The notes: generated by a model from the sequence alone, not told the origin. DNA of 64,000 bases from RGIG5579 sp045541915 (GCA_045541915.1 JAZQJZ010000007.1:110190-174189); one strand, 5' to 3'. Counted from the stretch's first letter, positions 26,373 to 35,949 are shown. Made by a program: numbers and translations.

Positions 26373-27800
26373 TTAAACATAAAGCTTGGCCAAGCCGCCC
26401 TCACTGGTCTCGCGGTAGCGGTGAGACAGGTCTTTGCCGGTTTCGTACATGGTTTTCACCACGGTATCGAAGGAAATTTTTCTGGAATCCGTCAGGAAAT
26501 TGGCAAGATTCACAGCATTGATGGCACGCATAGCCGCCACGGCATTTCGCTCGATACACGGAATCTGAACCAAGCCGCGAATGGGATCGCACGTTAAGCC
26601 CAAATGGTGCTCCAGCGCTACCTCTGCCGCATATTCAATCTGAGAAAGCGCCATTCCATAGATCTCTCCCAATCCGGCCGAAGCCATGGCGCAGGCGCTT
26701 CCCACCTCTGCCTGACAGCCACATTCCGCGCCACTGATGGAAGCGTTGGTCTTAATGAGATTTCCCATCAGACCGGCTGTGGCAAGAGCGTGGAGGATCT
26801 CCACCTCATCAAAGCCCCTTTTATCACTGACGTATTTTAAAACGGCCGGTAAAATGCCGCAAGCGCCGCAGGTGGGTGCCGTGACAATGATGCCGCAAGC
26901 GGCATTCTGCTCACTGACAGCAAAGGCATAGGAGCAGACCAGGCGATTTTCTCTGGTTTCGGCATTTTCATCGATGTGCCGCTGATTGAACAGATGCTTG
27001 GCTTTTCTTTGCACCCCAAGTCCTCCGAACAGTTCTCCCTCGGCGCGAAGGCCCTCGTTCATGGAATGGAGCATAGCATGCCAGATCTGGCGCAGATATT
27101 CCCAGATCTCCTTTCCCTCATACTTTTCCACATACTGCCACAAGCGTATTCCCCGTTCCTGGCAGTATTCGCTAATCTGGGCGAAGCTATTATGGGGATA
27201 GATCCGCTCCGGCTTATACACCGGGTGTCCCTTGATTACAATGCTTCCACCGCCCACGCTGTAAACCTCCCAAAAGCCGATGCGCCGGGAGCCTTGATAG
27301 GCAAAAAGCTGCATGGTATTGGGATGATAAAGCTCCAGGGTTTTGATGTCAAATTCAATTTCACACTCCACCGGGGAAAAGGCCTTCAGAATACAGTAAT
27401 CTGTCCGGTGTCCCTTTCCGGTTTTGGCAAGGGAACCCTGAAGCACTGCCTTGTAGCGAGTGGCGTTGGGATATTGCTCCCGGAATAGCTCAGCCGCCTT
27501 CTCCGGGCCCATGGTATGAGAGCTGGAAGGCCCTCTTCCAATGCGGTAAAGTTCCCGAAGAGATTCCATTCCCGGCTCGACCTGCTTGTTTTTTTCTTCC
27601 TTGATATCGTGCTTTAAAAAGAAATCCAGCGTTACGCCAAACACGGTGGCGATGGAAAGAAGCGTATCGGTGCTGGGCATAGACTCCCCGTTTTCCCATT
27701 TGGAAACGGCGCGGTTGGAAACCCCCACCTTCCTTCCCAATTCTTCCTGGGAATACTTATTCTTTTTTCTCAAAAATCGGATCTTTTCTGCAAATTCCAT
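26373..27800 (-). CDS. L-serine dehydratase (iron-sulfur type) fused to an N-terminal XRE HTH domain
   Basis: A 475-residue fusion. Residues ~1-62 are a complete XRE DNA-binding domain (SQEELGRKVGVSNRAVSKWE). From ~78 on it is a single-chain, iron-sulfur L-serine ammonia-lyase that turns L-serine into pyruvate and ammonia: beta part with GPSSSHTMGP, alpha part with the cluster cysteines in APTCGACG, CGCQAEVGSACAMAS and CDPIRGLVQIPC. The key residues are present in both parts. ATG at 27800 is 8 bases after GGGTGA; an ATG at 27815 is possible. Repeats at its promoter suggest the enzyme controls its own gene. Confidence 0.88.
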   Translation of the reverse strand: MEFAEKIRFLRKKNKYSQEELGRKVGVSNRAVSKWENGESMPSTDTLLSIATVFGVTLDFFLKHDIKEEKNKQVEPGMESLRELYRIGRGPSSSHTMGPEKAAELFREQYPNATRYKAVLQGSLAKTGKGHRTDYCILKAFSPVECEIEFDIKTLELYHPNTMQLFAYQGSRRIGFWEVYSVGGGSIVIKGHPVYKPERIYPHNSFAQISEYCQERGIRLWQYVEKYEGKEIWEYLRQIWHAMLHSMNEGLRAEGELFGGLGVQRKAKHLFNQRHIDENAETRENRLVCSYAFAVSEQNAACGIIVTAPTCGACGILPAVLKYVSDKRGFDEVEILHALATAGLMGNLIKTNASISGAECGCQAEVGSACAMASAGLGEIYGMALSQIEYAAEVALEHHLGLTCDPIRGLVQIPCIERNAVAAMRAINAVNLANFLTDSRKISFDTVVKTMYETGKDLSHRYRETSEGGLAKLYV

Positions 27801-27827
27801 ATCAGATTCACCCATCCTTCAGCTCAA

Positions 27828-27900
27828 ATTCTACCATTATTAGAAAAAAATTGCAATAGAATTTTCCCTCCCTTTGGAAAGAAATCTACTGTTATTAGAA
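27828..27900 (-). promoter_or_regulatory. Promoter of the HTH-serine dehydratase gene with two operator-like repeats
   Basis: Minus-strand TTGCAA (27851-27856), 17-base spacer, TAGAAT (27828-27833). The 15-mer TTCTAATAATGGTAG (27831-27845) covers the spacer and -10; its near copy TTCTAATAACAGTAG (27886-27900, two mismatches) lies upstream of the -35. They are direct repeats 55 bp apart. Confidence 0.6.
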
Positions 27901-27948
27901 TTTTTCAGGTTTTTCCTTTTTATTCTTCCGGATAAAAAATGGCATAAA

Positions 27949-27982
27949 AAAACAAGAGGCTTTGAAAGCCTCTTGTTTTTTC
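27949..27982 (-). terminator. Terminator of the hydrogenase operon
   Basis: AACAAGAGGC-TTTGAAA-GCCTCTTGTT stem with A and T runs on either side, adjacent to the hydA stop. Confidence 0.88.
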
Positions 27983-27987
27983 TCATA

Positions 27988-29757
27988 TTACACTTCCGGG
28001 AAGGGTTCTCTTCCGTGGTAGTGGGTGTGGAGAAGCTCGTGAGCCAGGTGAGAATTGGGCTCACCCAGGAACTGCTCGTAGAGCGCCTTGATCTGGGGAT
28101 TGTTGTGAGACTGACGCAGGGTCTGTCTTTCATCCTCGGAGTAAAGGGCTGCTGCGCGCTTTGCCTTGTAGGTATCCACAATGTCCAGATCCTCGTTGGG
28201 CAGGAAGCACTCTCTCACATAGGGCTGACCGCCGCCGTTGATACAACCGCCGGGGCATCCCATGATCTCAATGAAGTGATACTTGCTGGTACCGTCTGCA
28301 ATCTGGTCTAAAAGAACCTTTGCATTCTTCATACCGTGAGCAACAGCAACATTAACGGTCATGCCGGCAAGATCAAAGCTTGCTTCCTTGATTCCGTCAA
28401 AGCCGCGTACTTCTTCAAACTTCACACCCTCGTGCTCTTTTCCGGTGAGAACAAATGCTGCGGTACGGAGAGCTGCCTCCATTACACCGCCGGTAACACC
28501 GAAGATCACACCGGCACCGGTGTATTCGCCAACGATATCGTTGTCAAACTCTTCATCGGGAAGCTTTGTAAAGTTGATACCGCTTCTCTTGATGAGTCTG
28601 CCCAGTTCTCTGGTGGTGAGAACGGCGTCTACATCAGCCAGGCCGCGGGTCTTCAGCTCGTCGCGCTGTGCCTCAAACTTCTTGGAAGAGCAAGGCATAA
28701 CAGAAACAACAAACAGATCCTTGGGATCGATTCCTGCCTTTTCAGCCCAGAAATGCTTCAGAACTGCACCCATCATTTCGTGGGGAGACTTGCAGGAGGA
28801 AAGGTGACCCAAAAGATCACCGTAGTGAATTTCAGCGTAGTTGACCCATCCGGGAGAGCAGGAAGTGATCATGGGGAGCTTGCCGCCATTCTTGATTCTT
28901 CCCAGAAGCTCGGTTGCTTCCTCCATAATGGTAAGGTCTGCAGCGTAGTTGGTATCGAACACCTTCTTAAAGCCCAGTCTCCTGAGAGCGGCAACCATCT
29001 TGCCGGTCACGGGAGTACCGATCTTCATACCAAATTCTTCGCCCAGAGCGGCTCTTACTGCAGGAGCAGTCTGAACCACAACGTACTTGCCGGCTGCCAT
29101 TGCGGCATCGACCTTTGCAATGTCGTTCTTTTCCATCAGAGCGCCGGTGGGACATACAGTGATACACTGGCCGCACATGATACAGGGGCTCTTATCAAAG
29201 GTTCTGTTCTGAGCAGGTCCGATGATGGTCTTAAAGCCACGGTTCTGGAAGGTGAGAACGCCTTCACCGTGAGCGTTGGCACATCTTGCAACACATCTGC
29301 CGCAGAGAACACACTTGGAGGTGTCGCGAACGATCGCGGGGGTCACATCGTCCAGAGTGGTCTCAGTCTGGGCTCCAAGGAACATATCCTCTCTGGCACC
29401 GGTGAGCTTTGCCACGTGGAGAAGCTCGCACTTCTCATTCTTATCGCACTGCTGGCACTTCATAGAGTGGTTGGAGAGGAGCAATTCAACGGATGCTCTT
29501 CTGGCAGCAGTGGCTTTGGGGGAGGAGATGGTGATCTCCATTCCCTCGTTTACAGGATATACGCAGGAAGCCACAAGACCTCTTGCACCTGTAACCTCCA
29601 CCAGACATACGCGGCAAGAACCTCTATTGCACTCGCCGTGGTTGTATGCACAAAGGGAGGGAATTTCATAACCGCACTGACGGGCGGCTTCCAGAATGGT
29701 CAATCCCGCATCTACCTGATAGGGGATGCCTTCGATTTTGATATTGATTTTTGCCAT
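27988..29757 (-). CDS. hydA: NADH-dependent [FeFe] hydrogenase catalytic subunit (HydA)
   Basis: A 589-residue enzyme that reduces protons to H2. Order: plant-type 2Fe-2S domain (CAYNHGECNRGSCRVC), His-ligated 4Fe-4S region, two 4Fe-4S clusters (CVLCGRC and CIMCGQC), then the H-cluster motifs TSCSPGW (L1), MPCSSKKFEA (L2) and MGCPGGCINGGGQ (L3), and a small-subunit tail. Start at the ATG behind GGAGGG; two codons upstream a TTG is also in frame. With hydB and hydC it forms the trimeric, probably electron-bifurcating complex that reoxidises NADH and ferredoxin in fermentation. Confidence 0.95.
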   Translation of the reverse strand: MAKINIKIEGIPYQVDAGLTILEAARQCGYEIPSLCAYNHGECNRGSCRVCLVEVTGARGLVASCVYPVNEGMEITISSPKATAARRASVELLLSNHSMKCQQCDKNEKCELLHVAKLTGAREDMFLGAQTETTLDDVTPAIVRDTSKCVLCGRCVARCANAHGEGVLTFQNRGFKTIIGPAQNRTFDKSPCIMCGQCITVCPTGALMEKNDIAKVDAAMAAGKYVVVQTAPAVRAALGEEFGMKIGTPVTGKMVAALRRLGFKKVFDTNYAADLTIMEEATELLGRIKNGGKLPMITSCSPGWVNYAEIHYGDLLGHLSSCKSPHEMMGAVLKHFWAEKAGIDPKDLFVVSVMPCSSKKFEAQRDELKTRGLADVDAVLTTRELGRLIKRSGINFTKLPDEEFDNDIVGEYTGAGVIFGVTGGVMEAALRTAAFVLTGKEHEGVKFEEVRGFDGIKEASFDLAGMTVNVAVAHGMKNAKVLLDQIADGTSKYHFIEIMGCPGGCINGGGQPYVRECFLPNEDLDIVDTYKAKRAAALYSEDERQTLRQSHNNPQIKALYEQFLGEPNSHLAHELLHTHYHGREPFPEV

Positions 29758-29771
29758 TTCCAAAACCCTCC

Positions 29772-31637
29772 TTATTTCTTTTCAATCGCCTTGAATTTAC
29801 AGGACGAGAGACACATACCGCACTTGATACACTTATCCTGATCAATGACATAAGGAGTCACGCGAACTTCGCCGGTGATGGCGCCCACGGGACAGCAACG
29901 TGCACACAGAGAGCACTTCTTGCACTTCTCGGGATCAATTTCGTATCTCATCAGGTTCTTGCAAACCTTAGCGGGACATTCTTTCTTTTCGATGTGAGCA
30001 ATGTACTCATCACGGAAAGCGGCAAGGGTGGAAAGAACGGGGTTGGCTGCGGTCTGACCCAGTGCGCAGAGAGAGCCGATCTTAATGGTCTGCGCCAGCT
30101 CTTCCAGTTCTTCCAGGTCTTTCATGGTAGCCTTACCGTCGGTAATCTTTTCCAGATACTCCAGAAGGCGCTTGGTACCGATACGGCAGGGAGAGCACTT
30201 ACCGCAGGATTCGTCGCAGATGAATTCCATATAGAATTTTGCAACGTCAACCATACAGTTGTCTTCGTCCATTACGATGGCACCGCCGGAGCCCATCATA
30301 GATCCCTTTGCAACCAGGTTGTCAAAGTCGATGGGAGTATCCAGATCCTTTTCGGTCAAGCATCCGCCGGAAGGACCGCCGGTCTGAATGGCCTTGAACT
30401 TCTTATCACCGGGGATTCCTCCGCCGATGTCATAAATGAGTTCTCTCAAGGTGGTACCCATGGGGATTTCTACCAGACCAACATTGTTGATCTTACCGCC
30501 CAGAGCGAATACCTTGGTTCCGCGGCTTCTTTCCGTACCGTACTTGGTAACGGAATCAGCACCGTTGCGGAGAATGTAAGGAACGCAAGCCAGCGTTTCT
30601 ACGTTGTTTACGATGGTGGGGCACTCCCACAAGCCCTTCACTGCAGGGAAAGGAGGACGGGGACGGGGCATACCGCGCTGACCCTCGATGGAGTTCAGAA
30701 GCGCTGTTTCCTCGCCGCATACGAATGCGCCTGCACCCAGACGAACATGTGCACGGAAGGAGAAGCCGGTGCCCAGAATGTTATCACCCAAAAGACCCAG
30801 TTCTTCTGCCTGGGCAATGGCAAGTTTCAGACGGTTTACTGCGATGGGATATTCTGCACGAACATAGAAGTAACCGTTCTGTGCGCCGATGGCATAACCG
30901 GCAATGGCCATACCTTCGATAACGGCAAGGGGGTTACCTTCCAGGATGGAACGGTCCATAAATGCGCCGGGGTCACCCTCGTCACCGTTACAAACCACAT
31001 ACTTTTCTCCATCGGGCTGATCGTAAGCAAACTGCCACTTTCTACCGGTGGGGAATCCGCCGCCGCCTCTTCCGCGAAGGCCGGAATCCAGCACTTCCTT
31101 GATGACGTCAGCGCGATCCATCTTCAAAGCGCGGGCAAGACCCTTGAATGCATCTGCACCCAGTGCTTCGTCAATGTTTTCAGGATCGATGGAGCCGCAA
31201 CCGTGCAGTGCCACACGAACCTGCTTCTTATAGAAGGTGATATCCTCCTGCTTGGCAACCTTTTTCTGGGTTTCAGGATCCACGTAAAGCAATCTGTCGA
31301 TCACTTCGCCGCCGATCAGATCCTTTTCCACGATCTCTTCCACATCTTCCAGGGTAACCAGACGGTAAAGAGTATCTTCGGGATAGATCTTAACGAAGGG
31401 GCCCTGAGAGCAGAAACCGAAGCAACCAACCTGGTTGACGGTCACGCGATCGGAAAGACCCTTTTCCTCGACCAACTTAGAAAACTTCTCACGGATTTCC
31501 GCGGAGTTGGAAGAAAGACAGCCGGTACCGCCGCAGAGAACCACGGCACGCTTGCCAGCCTCGCCCTTGAACTTACCGTCCAAGCATTTGGCGCACTGCG
31601 CCTGTTTTGCTTCCAGTTCTTCAAAAGACTTAATCAT
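29772..31637 (-). CDS. hydB: NuoF-like flavoprotein subunit of the [FeFe] hydrogenase (HydB)
   Basis: A 621-residue protein. An N-terminal thioredoxin-like 2Fe-2S domain (VVLCGGTGCLSS) is followed by the FMN/NADH domain (GLRGRGGGGFPTG, CNGDEGDPGAFMD), an SLBB segment, the NuoF 4Fe-4S site (ESCGKCSPCRIG) and two C-terminal ferredoxin clusters (CKKCSLCARC, CIKCGMC). It takes electrons from NADH and ferredoxin. ATG at 31637 behind GGGAGGTG; it overlaps hydC by 4 bases. The longer frame to 31760 lies inside hydC. Confidence 0.95.
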   Translation of the reverse strand: MIKSFEELEAKQAQCAKCLDGKFKGEAGKRAVVLCGGTGCLSSNSAEIREKFSKLVEEKGLSDRVTVNQVGCFGFCSQGPFVKIYPEDTLYRLVTLEDVEEIVEKDLIGGEVIDRLLYVDPETQKKVAKQEDITFYKKQVRVALHGCGSIDPENIDEALGADAFKGLARALKMDRADVIKEVLDSGLRGRGGGGFPTGRKWQFAYDQPDGEKYVVCNGDEGDPGAFMDRSILEGNPLAVIEGMAIAGYAIGAQNGYFYVRAEYPIAVNRLKLAIAQAEELGLLGDNILGTGFSFRAHVRLGAGAFVCGEETALLNSIEGQRGMPRPRPPFPAVKGLWECPTIVNNVETLACVPYILRNGADSVTKYGTERSRGTKVFALGGKINNVGLVEIPMGTTLRELIYDIGGGIPGDKKFKAIQTGGPSGGCLTEKDLDTPIDFDNLVAKGSMMGSGGAIVMDEDNCMVDVAKFYMEFICDESCGKCSPCRIGTKRLLEYLEKITDGKATMKDLEELEELAQTIKIGSLCALGQTAANPVLSTLAAFRDEYIAHIEKKECPAKVCKNLMRYEIDPEKCKKCSLCARCCPVGAITGEVRVTPYVIDQDKCIKCGMCLSSCKFKAIEKK

Positions 31638-32125
31638 GCCTGTGCACCTCCCTCTGCGCGCAATTCCTCCACGATGCCGGGAATTGCTTTCACTTCTACC
31701 TTGGGATAAACCTTGCCGTGGATGGATACTGCGGGAGCAGTACCGCAAGCACCGATGCAACGGAGTGCGTCGATGGTGAACATTCCATCCTCGGTGGTTT
31801 CGCCGGGAGCAATGCCCAGAATCTCGGAAAACTTGTCAATTACCTGCTGAGCGCCCTTAACGTAACAAGCGGTACCCAGACAAACACCCACGATGTACTT
31901 TCCTTTCGGCTTGAGGGAGAAGAAAGAATAGAACGTTACCACACCGTAGATCTCGGCAACGCTGACTCCGGTCTTCTCAGACACCAGTTCCTGAACTTCC
32001 AGGGGAATATAGCCGTATTCCTTCTGGATGTCACTCAGGATCATCATCAGGGGAGTTCTTTCGCCGACATAGCGATCACAAATCTCGCTGATCTTCGCTA
32101 CAGCAGCTTCGCTTAAATGAGCCAT
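31634..32125 (-). CDS. hydC: NuoE-like 2Fe-2S subunit of the [FeFe] hydrogenase (HydC)
   Basis: A 163-residue thioredoxin-like ferredoxin. The four cysteines of the 2Fe-2S cluster sit in VCLGTACYVKG and LRCIGACGTAP. It passes electrons within the HydABC complex. First gene of the operon; ATG behind AAAAAGGAGG. The upstream spacer (32126-32320) contains TATACT-like sequence but no convincing -35. Confidence 0.94.
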   Translation of the reverse strand: MAHLSEAAVAKISEICDRYVGERTPLMMILSDIQKEYGYIPLEVQELVSEKTGVSVAEIYGVVTFYSFFSLKPKGKYIVGVCLGTACYVKGAQQVIDKFSEILGIAPGETTEDGMFTIDALRCIGACGTAPAVSIHGKVYPKVEVKAIPGIVEELRAEGGAQA

Positions 32126-32320
32126 GAATAAGCCCTCCTTTTTATGTTTTTATGCCTTAGCATAATTCTTGATAGTATATTGACACACACCTTATAGATT
32201 TTACATACAAATAGGAAGAATGTCAAGAGCTTCTATTAGAAAAAGCGTCGAAAAACCTTACCAAAAAAGCATTTTTTGTCAGTTTGTTTTCAAAAAAACG
32301 AGATTGCCTCAGCTTTTGAT

Positions 32321-33472
32321 TCAAAACCGTTTTCTCGGACGCAGCAAAATTGCCGCTCCCGTTCCGCAAAGAACCACTGCCAGAATTCCGATGGCCACAT
32401 ACCGGATTTCCCTGCGTTTTGCCTCCTCCTCCGGGGAAAGGGTGGTGGTTGTGGCAGAAGTGGTGGTTGTGGCAGAGGTGGTGGTTGTCAAAATGGGGAT
32501 CACCGTTTCCCGGGAAACCAGGGCCAAATATTCACTGGTGTAATCAAAAGTGAGAACATCGCCGGAAAGACGGGCGTCCACTTTTTTTGCCGTATTGTCC
32601 TTCAGAAGATACAGCACAAACTCATCCGGCAGGTCAAAATCCACCGTCAGCGAGATTTCCGTTGCTCCTTGAGGAACGAAAACATTTTCATTTTTGGTAA
32701 ACGTAACATGGAAGGTGCGAATAAGTGTGGTGGGAAAAAGGCTTCTTGCCAATTCCGCCTTTTCGCCGCCGTAAACAAAGTCCGTGCGGATCCCCTTTTC
32801 ATCCTCCTGGGCGTATTCCCCCGGATGGACCTTCCCCGTGGTTTTACCGTCGGAGGAGGTAATGGAAGGGAGCACCGCTTGGTCCCATTCCGTCTCGCAA
32901 TCCAAGCATACCAGTTTTCCTTCTCCTGCCTGGGAAAAGGTGGGCTCCTTTGTCACCTCGGTTTTCAAGTTCACGTGGGGACAGACCAGGTCAAAGCTCC
33001 AGGCCTGGGTATCAAAGGGAACCGCCTTGCCGGTGCGGTCCACCGCGTCGTAAAAGCGCTCTGAAAGAAGCGGGTCTATTGTCACAAGCCCGTAAGGCGC
33101 ATCCTCCTTGATACGAAACAGGATCTGTGCTAGCTTTCCCACCGACTCCAGATCGGGGCTTTTTTCCGGCGCTTTCCAGCGCAGAATCAGTTTTCCCGGG
33201 GTTTCCTCCGACCAGACAAAGCCGGGAAGCACCTTGGTATCGCTAACGGAAAACACCTCCATCACTGCCGGATCGTATACCAGGGTAGTCAGAAAGGAAA
33301 CCACACCCGGATTTCGGCTCATTTCCAACGAAACACCGAAGGTGTCTCCCCGGGCCTTGGCCTCTTCCTCCCCCACCAGGGTGATCTTTCCCCTTTCCTC
33401 CGCCTGAACCGCAGGAAAACAAAGGGGCAAAAGCAAAATCAAAACAAGACAAAAGATGAGGATTTTTTTCAT
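32321..33472 (-). CDS. Secreted cohesin-like domain protein with C-terminal membrane anchor
   Basis: A 383-residue surface protein. Signal peptide (ILIFCLVLILLLPLCFPAVQA), then a domain (~25-170) with the cohesin pattern NPGVVSFLTTLVYDPAVMEV, which in cellulosomes binds dockerins but also occurs in plain surface proteins. A Cys-containing strand-rich stretch follows (VCPHVNLKTEV, KLVCLDCETE), then a Thr/Ser-rich linker and one membrane helix with a basic tail RPRKRF. ATG behind CAGGAGGG. It overlaps the WYL regulator gene by 4 bases, so the two are co-translated. Confidence 0.75.
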   Translation of the reverse strand: MKKILIFCLVLILLLPLCFPAVQAEERGKITLVGEEEAKARGDTFGVSLEMSRNPGVVSFLTTLVYDPAVMEVFSVSDTKVLPGFVWSEETPGKLILRWKAPEKSPDLESVGKLAQILFRIKEDAPYGLVTIDPLLSERFYDAVDRTGKAVPFDTQAWSFDLVCPHVNLKTEVTKEPTFSQAGEGKLVCLDCETEWDQAVLPSITSSDGKTTGKVHPGEYAQEDEKGIRTDFVYGGEKAELARSLFPTTLIRTFHVTFTKNENVFVPQGATEISLTVDFDLPDEFVLYLLKDNTAKKVDARLSGDVLTFDYTSEYLALVSRETVIPILTTTTSATTTTSATTTTLSPEEEAKRREIRYVAIGILAVVLCGTGAAILLRPRKRF

Positions 33473-34455
33473 TTTGCGCCCTCCTGATAACCTTCCAAAA
33501 TCTCCCGGACCTGACCGAGAAATTCCTCCCTCACCCAACCGGGCGAAAGGATCTTCACCTGACCGCCAAAGCTCATCAGCCAAGAAAAGAAAAGCGGGCT
33601 GACAAAGACCGGCAAGCTCACCTGGAATCCATCCCGGGCCTTTCGGGTCACAAGGGATGTGCCAAAGCGGTCAAAAAAGACTCCGGCCAAGCTTTCATGG
33701 CACCAGATCTCCACCCTCTCTTCCTTTCCTCCGAACATCCCAAAGGTTTTGTTTTCATACCGGGCCGGATCAAATTCCTCTCCGGGCTCGAGAGGCTGCT
33801 CCAGAGGCTGGATGGAAAGCATTTTATCCACGCGAAAATGCCGGTTTTCTCCGCTTTTTTCCTCCTTTGCCACCAGGTAATAATTCTCATCGTCCCATAA
33901 GAGAAACCAGGGGGATGCCGTGTAAAACTCCCCATCTCTTCGTAGCTTCTTTTCTCCGTGAATATCCCATTCGAAATAGCGGAAGCGAATCTTTTTTTTG
34001 CTTTCAATGGCCTCTCCGATGGCATCCACATTCCGGTAAATGCTTTCATTCATGGTCTTGATTCTTCCGGCAACAAAGACCGTGTGTCCCATCTTCTTGG
34101 CGTCCTGACGGGAAAGGAGCTTTTGCAGCTTTCGGATCAGCTCCTCGCTCTTTTTCCGGGTGAGAAAACGGGAGGACTGAATGGCATCCACCAAAAGACG
34201 TACCTCCGGCGTTTCAAAATGCCTCTCGCCCACAAAATACCCGGTGCTCTTTCCCCGGATCTGAATGATATCCATTCCAAAGGCGCGCAGTTCCTCTAAA
34301 TCGGCATAAATGCTCTTTCGTTCCGCTTTGATCCCCTGATACTCCAGAGAACGGATCATATCCTGAACGGTGACCGGATGGTTTTCATCGGTTTCCTCCA
34401 TCAGGTATCTGGCAAGATACAGGATCTTTTGCTTTTGACGGGAACTTTTCGGCAT
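33469..34455 (-). CDS. WYL-domain transcriptional regulator
   Basis: A 328-residue DeoR-like regulator: N-terminal winged helix (~10-70, VTVQDMIRSLEYQGIKAERK), a middle WYL domain with RYFEWD and a C-terminal WCX part. WYL domains bind ligands or nucleic acids and often control stress or defence genes. ATG at 34455 behind AGGGAGGGG; an in-frame upstream ATG is less well placed. Translationally coupled to the cohesin-like gene, which is its likely target. Confidence 0.82.
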   Translation of the reverse strand: MPKSSRQKQKILYLARYLMEETDENHPVTVQDMIRSLEYQGIKAERKSIYADLEELRAFGMDIIQIRGKSTGYFVGERHFETPEVRLLVDAIQSSRFLTRKKSEELIRKLQKLLSRQDAKKMGHTVFVAGRIKTMNESIYRNVDAIGEAIESKKKIRFRYFEWDIHGEKKLRRDGEFYTASPWFLLWDDENYYLVAKEEKSGENRHFRVDKMLSIQPLEQPLEPGEEFDPARYENKTFGMFGGKEERVEIWCHESLAGVFFDRFGTSLVTRKARDGFQVSLPVFVSPLFFSWLMSFGGQVKILSPGWVREEFLGQVREILEGYQEGAK

Positions 34456-34548
34456 CGTTCTCCCCTCCCTTTCATTTTTCATTGTACCAGAAAAGGGACA
34501 GTAATTCAAGAGAAAAAACCTGGCAAAAAAACATTTTCCCCATTTTTC

Positions 34549-34577
34549 TTGACACCCGTTTTTCCGTTCTTTATAAT
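34549..34577 (+). promoter_or_regulatory. Promoter of galK
   Basis: TTGACA (34549-34554), 17-base spacer, TATAAT (34572-34577), a near-perfect sigma-A promoter. Confidence 0.88.
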
Positions 34578-34612
34578 AAAGGCATCAAAATATGCAAAAA
34601 GGGAGATTGACT

Positions 34613-35890
34613 ATGCCCACACCCAAGGAAATAAAAAATGCCATTGCAAGCGGACAAATGGATCAGACCTTGACCCTTCTTTACGGCAAGGATACCGATT
34701 TTCATAAACAGCGTTACCTGGATGCCCTCGATGCCTATGTGGAACTGTTTGGCGACAAGAATTCCGTTCACATCTTTTCCTCTCCCGGAAGAACGGAAAT
34801 CGGCGGAAACCACACCGATCACAACCGGGGAAGAGTGCTGGCCGGCTCGGTAGATCTGGACGTGATCGCCATTGCCAGCAAGGAAGAAGGCTCTCTGGCA
34901 CAGGTTCATTCTCAGGGCTTTGCTCCCGATCTTGTGGATCTTTCCGATCTTGACGTGCACCCCGAGGAAACCGGAAAAAGCCCGGCACTGCTTCGCGGCG
35001 TGGCCAAGGCCTTCTCTCTTCGCAGTCTGAAGATCGGTGCTTTCAAGGCTTATACCACCTCCAATGTTCCCAAGGGAAGCGGTGTTTCTTCCTCCGCAGC
35101 CTTTGAGGTACTTCTGGCCACCATTATGGATCACTTTTTCAACAAAGGGGATTTACCCGCCATTGAGATTGCCAAAATTGCCCAGTTTGCAGAGCGGGAT
35201 TATTTCGGCAAGCCCTGCGGGCTGATGGACCAGGCGGCAAGCGCCCTGGGCGGTGTTGCCATGATCGACTTTGCGGACAATGAAAACCCCGTTGTGGAAA
35301 AGATCCCATTTTCCTTAAGCGACGCTGGCTTTAAACTTTGCCTTGTAACAGTAGGCGGAGACCACGCAGATCTGACCCATCTTTACGCCGCCATTCCCAC
35401 CAGAATGAAAAAGGTCGCTTCCCTGTTCGGAAAAGAGACCTTAAGCCAGGTTTCCTATGAAGAACTGCTTTCCGAAATTTCCCGTGTTCGAAAGGAGCTG
35501 GGGGATGATGCGGCGCTAGCCGCCTTACATTTCGCCTCGGAGACCCGGCGCGCCATGCTGGAAAAAGAAGCCCTTGCCGCCGGCGACATCAAAGAATTTC
35601 TGGCTCTGGTGACCGAAAGCGGCCACTCCTCCTTTGAAGCATTGCAAAATGTTCTGGTTCCGGTGGAGGGAGCAAGCCAGGGGGCAGCGGTTGCCTTGAC
35701 CGTGGCCTCTCACTTGTTGAAAGGAAAAGGCGCCTGGCGCGTTCACGGAGGCGGATTCGGCGGCACCACCCAAAACTTTGTGCCGGAGGAGATGACCCCC
35801 CACTTTAAGGCCACCATGGAATCCATTTTCGGAGAAGGCTCCTGTCAGGTTCTTTCCATCCGTCCGGTGGGTCCCATCAAGGTAATCTAA
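34613..35890 (+). CDS. galK: Galactokinase
   Basis: A 425-residue GHMP kinase that makes galactose-1-phosphate. The galactokinase signature appears as PGRTEIGGNHTDHNRG (GGN in place of the usual GEH), with ATP loop GSGVSSSAAFE and C-terminal VHGGGFGGT. ATG at 34613 follows GGGAG; a short upstream in-frame ATG at 34592 is too near the promoter. No galT or galE is beside it, so the rest of the Leloir pathway is elsewhere. Single gene with strong promoter and terminator. Confidence 0.9.
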   Translation: MPTPKEIKNAIASGQMDQTLTLLYGKDTDFHKQRYLDALDAYVELFGDKNSVHIFSSPGRTEIGGNHTDHNRGRVLAGSVDLDVIAIASKEEGSLAQVHSQGFAPDLVDLSDLDVHPEETGKSPALLRGVAKAFSLRSLKIGAFKAYTTSNVPKGSGVSSSAAFEVLLATIMDHFFNKGDLPAIEIAKIAQFAERDYFGKPCGLMDQAASALGGVAMIDFADNENPVVEKIPFSLSDAGFKLCLVTVGGDHADLTHLYAAIPTRMKKVASLFGKETLSQVSYEELLSEISRVRKELGDDAALAALHFASETRRAMLEKEALAAGDIKEFLALVTESGHSSFEALQNVLVPVEGASQGAAVALTVASHLLKGKGAWRVHGGGFGGTTQNFVPEEMTPHFKATMESIFGEGSCQVLSIRPVGPIKVI

Positions 35891-35905
35891 ATCAAATTGC
35901 AAAAC

Positions 35906-35946
35906 AAAATGCACCTGAAACAAAATCCGTTTCGGGTGCATTTTTT
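35906..35946 (+). terminator. Terminator between galK and the patatin gene
   Basis: AATGCACCTGAAAC / GTTTCGGGTGCATT stem and T6; convergent genes on both sides. Confidence 0.85.
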
Positions 35947-35949
35947 CGA

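Noticed and set aside
28336..31709. Two long plus-strand frames opposite hydA and hydB
   Set aside because: They mirror the hydrogenase genes, whose cluster motifs are certain.
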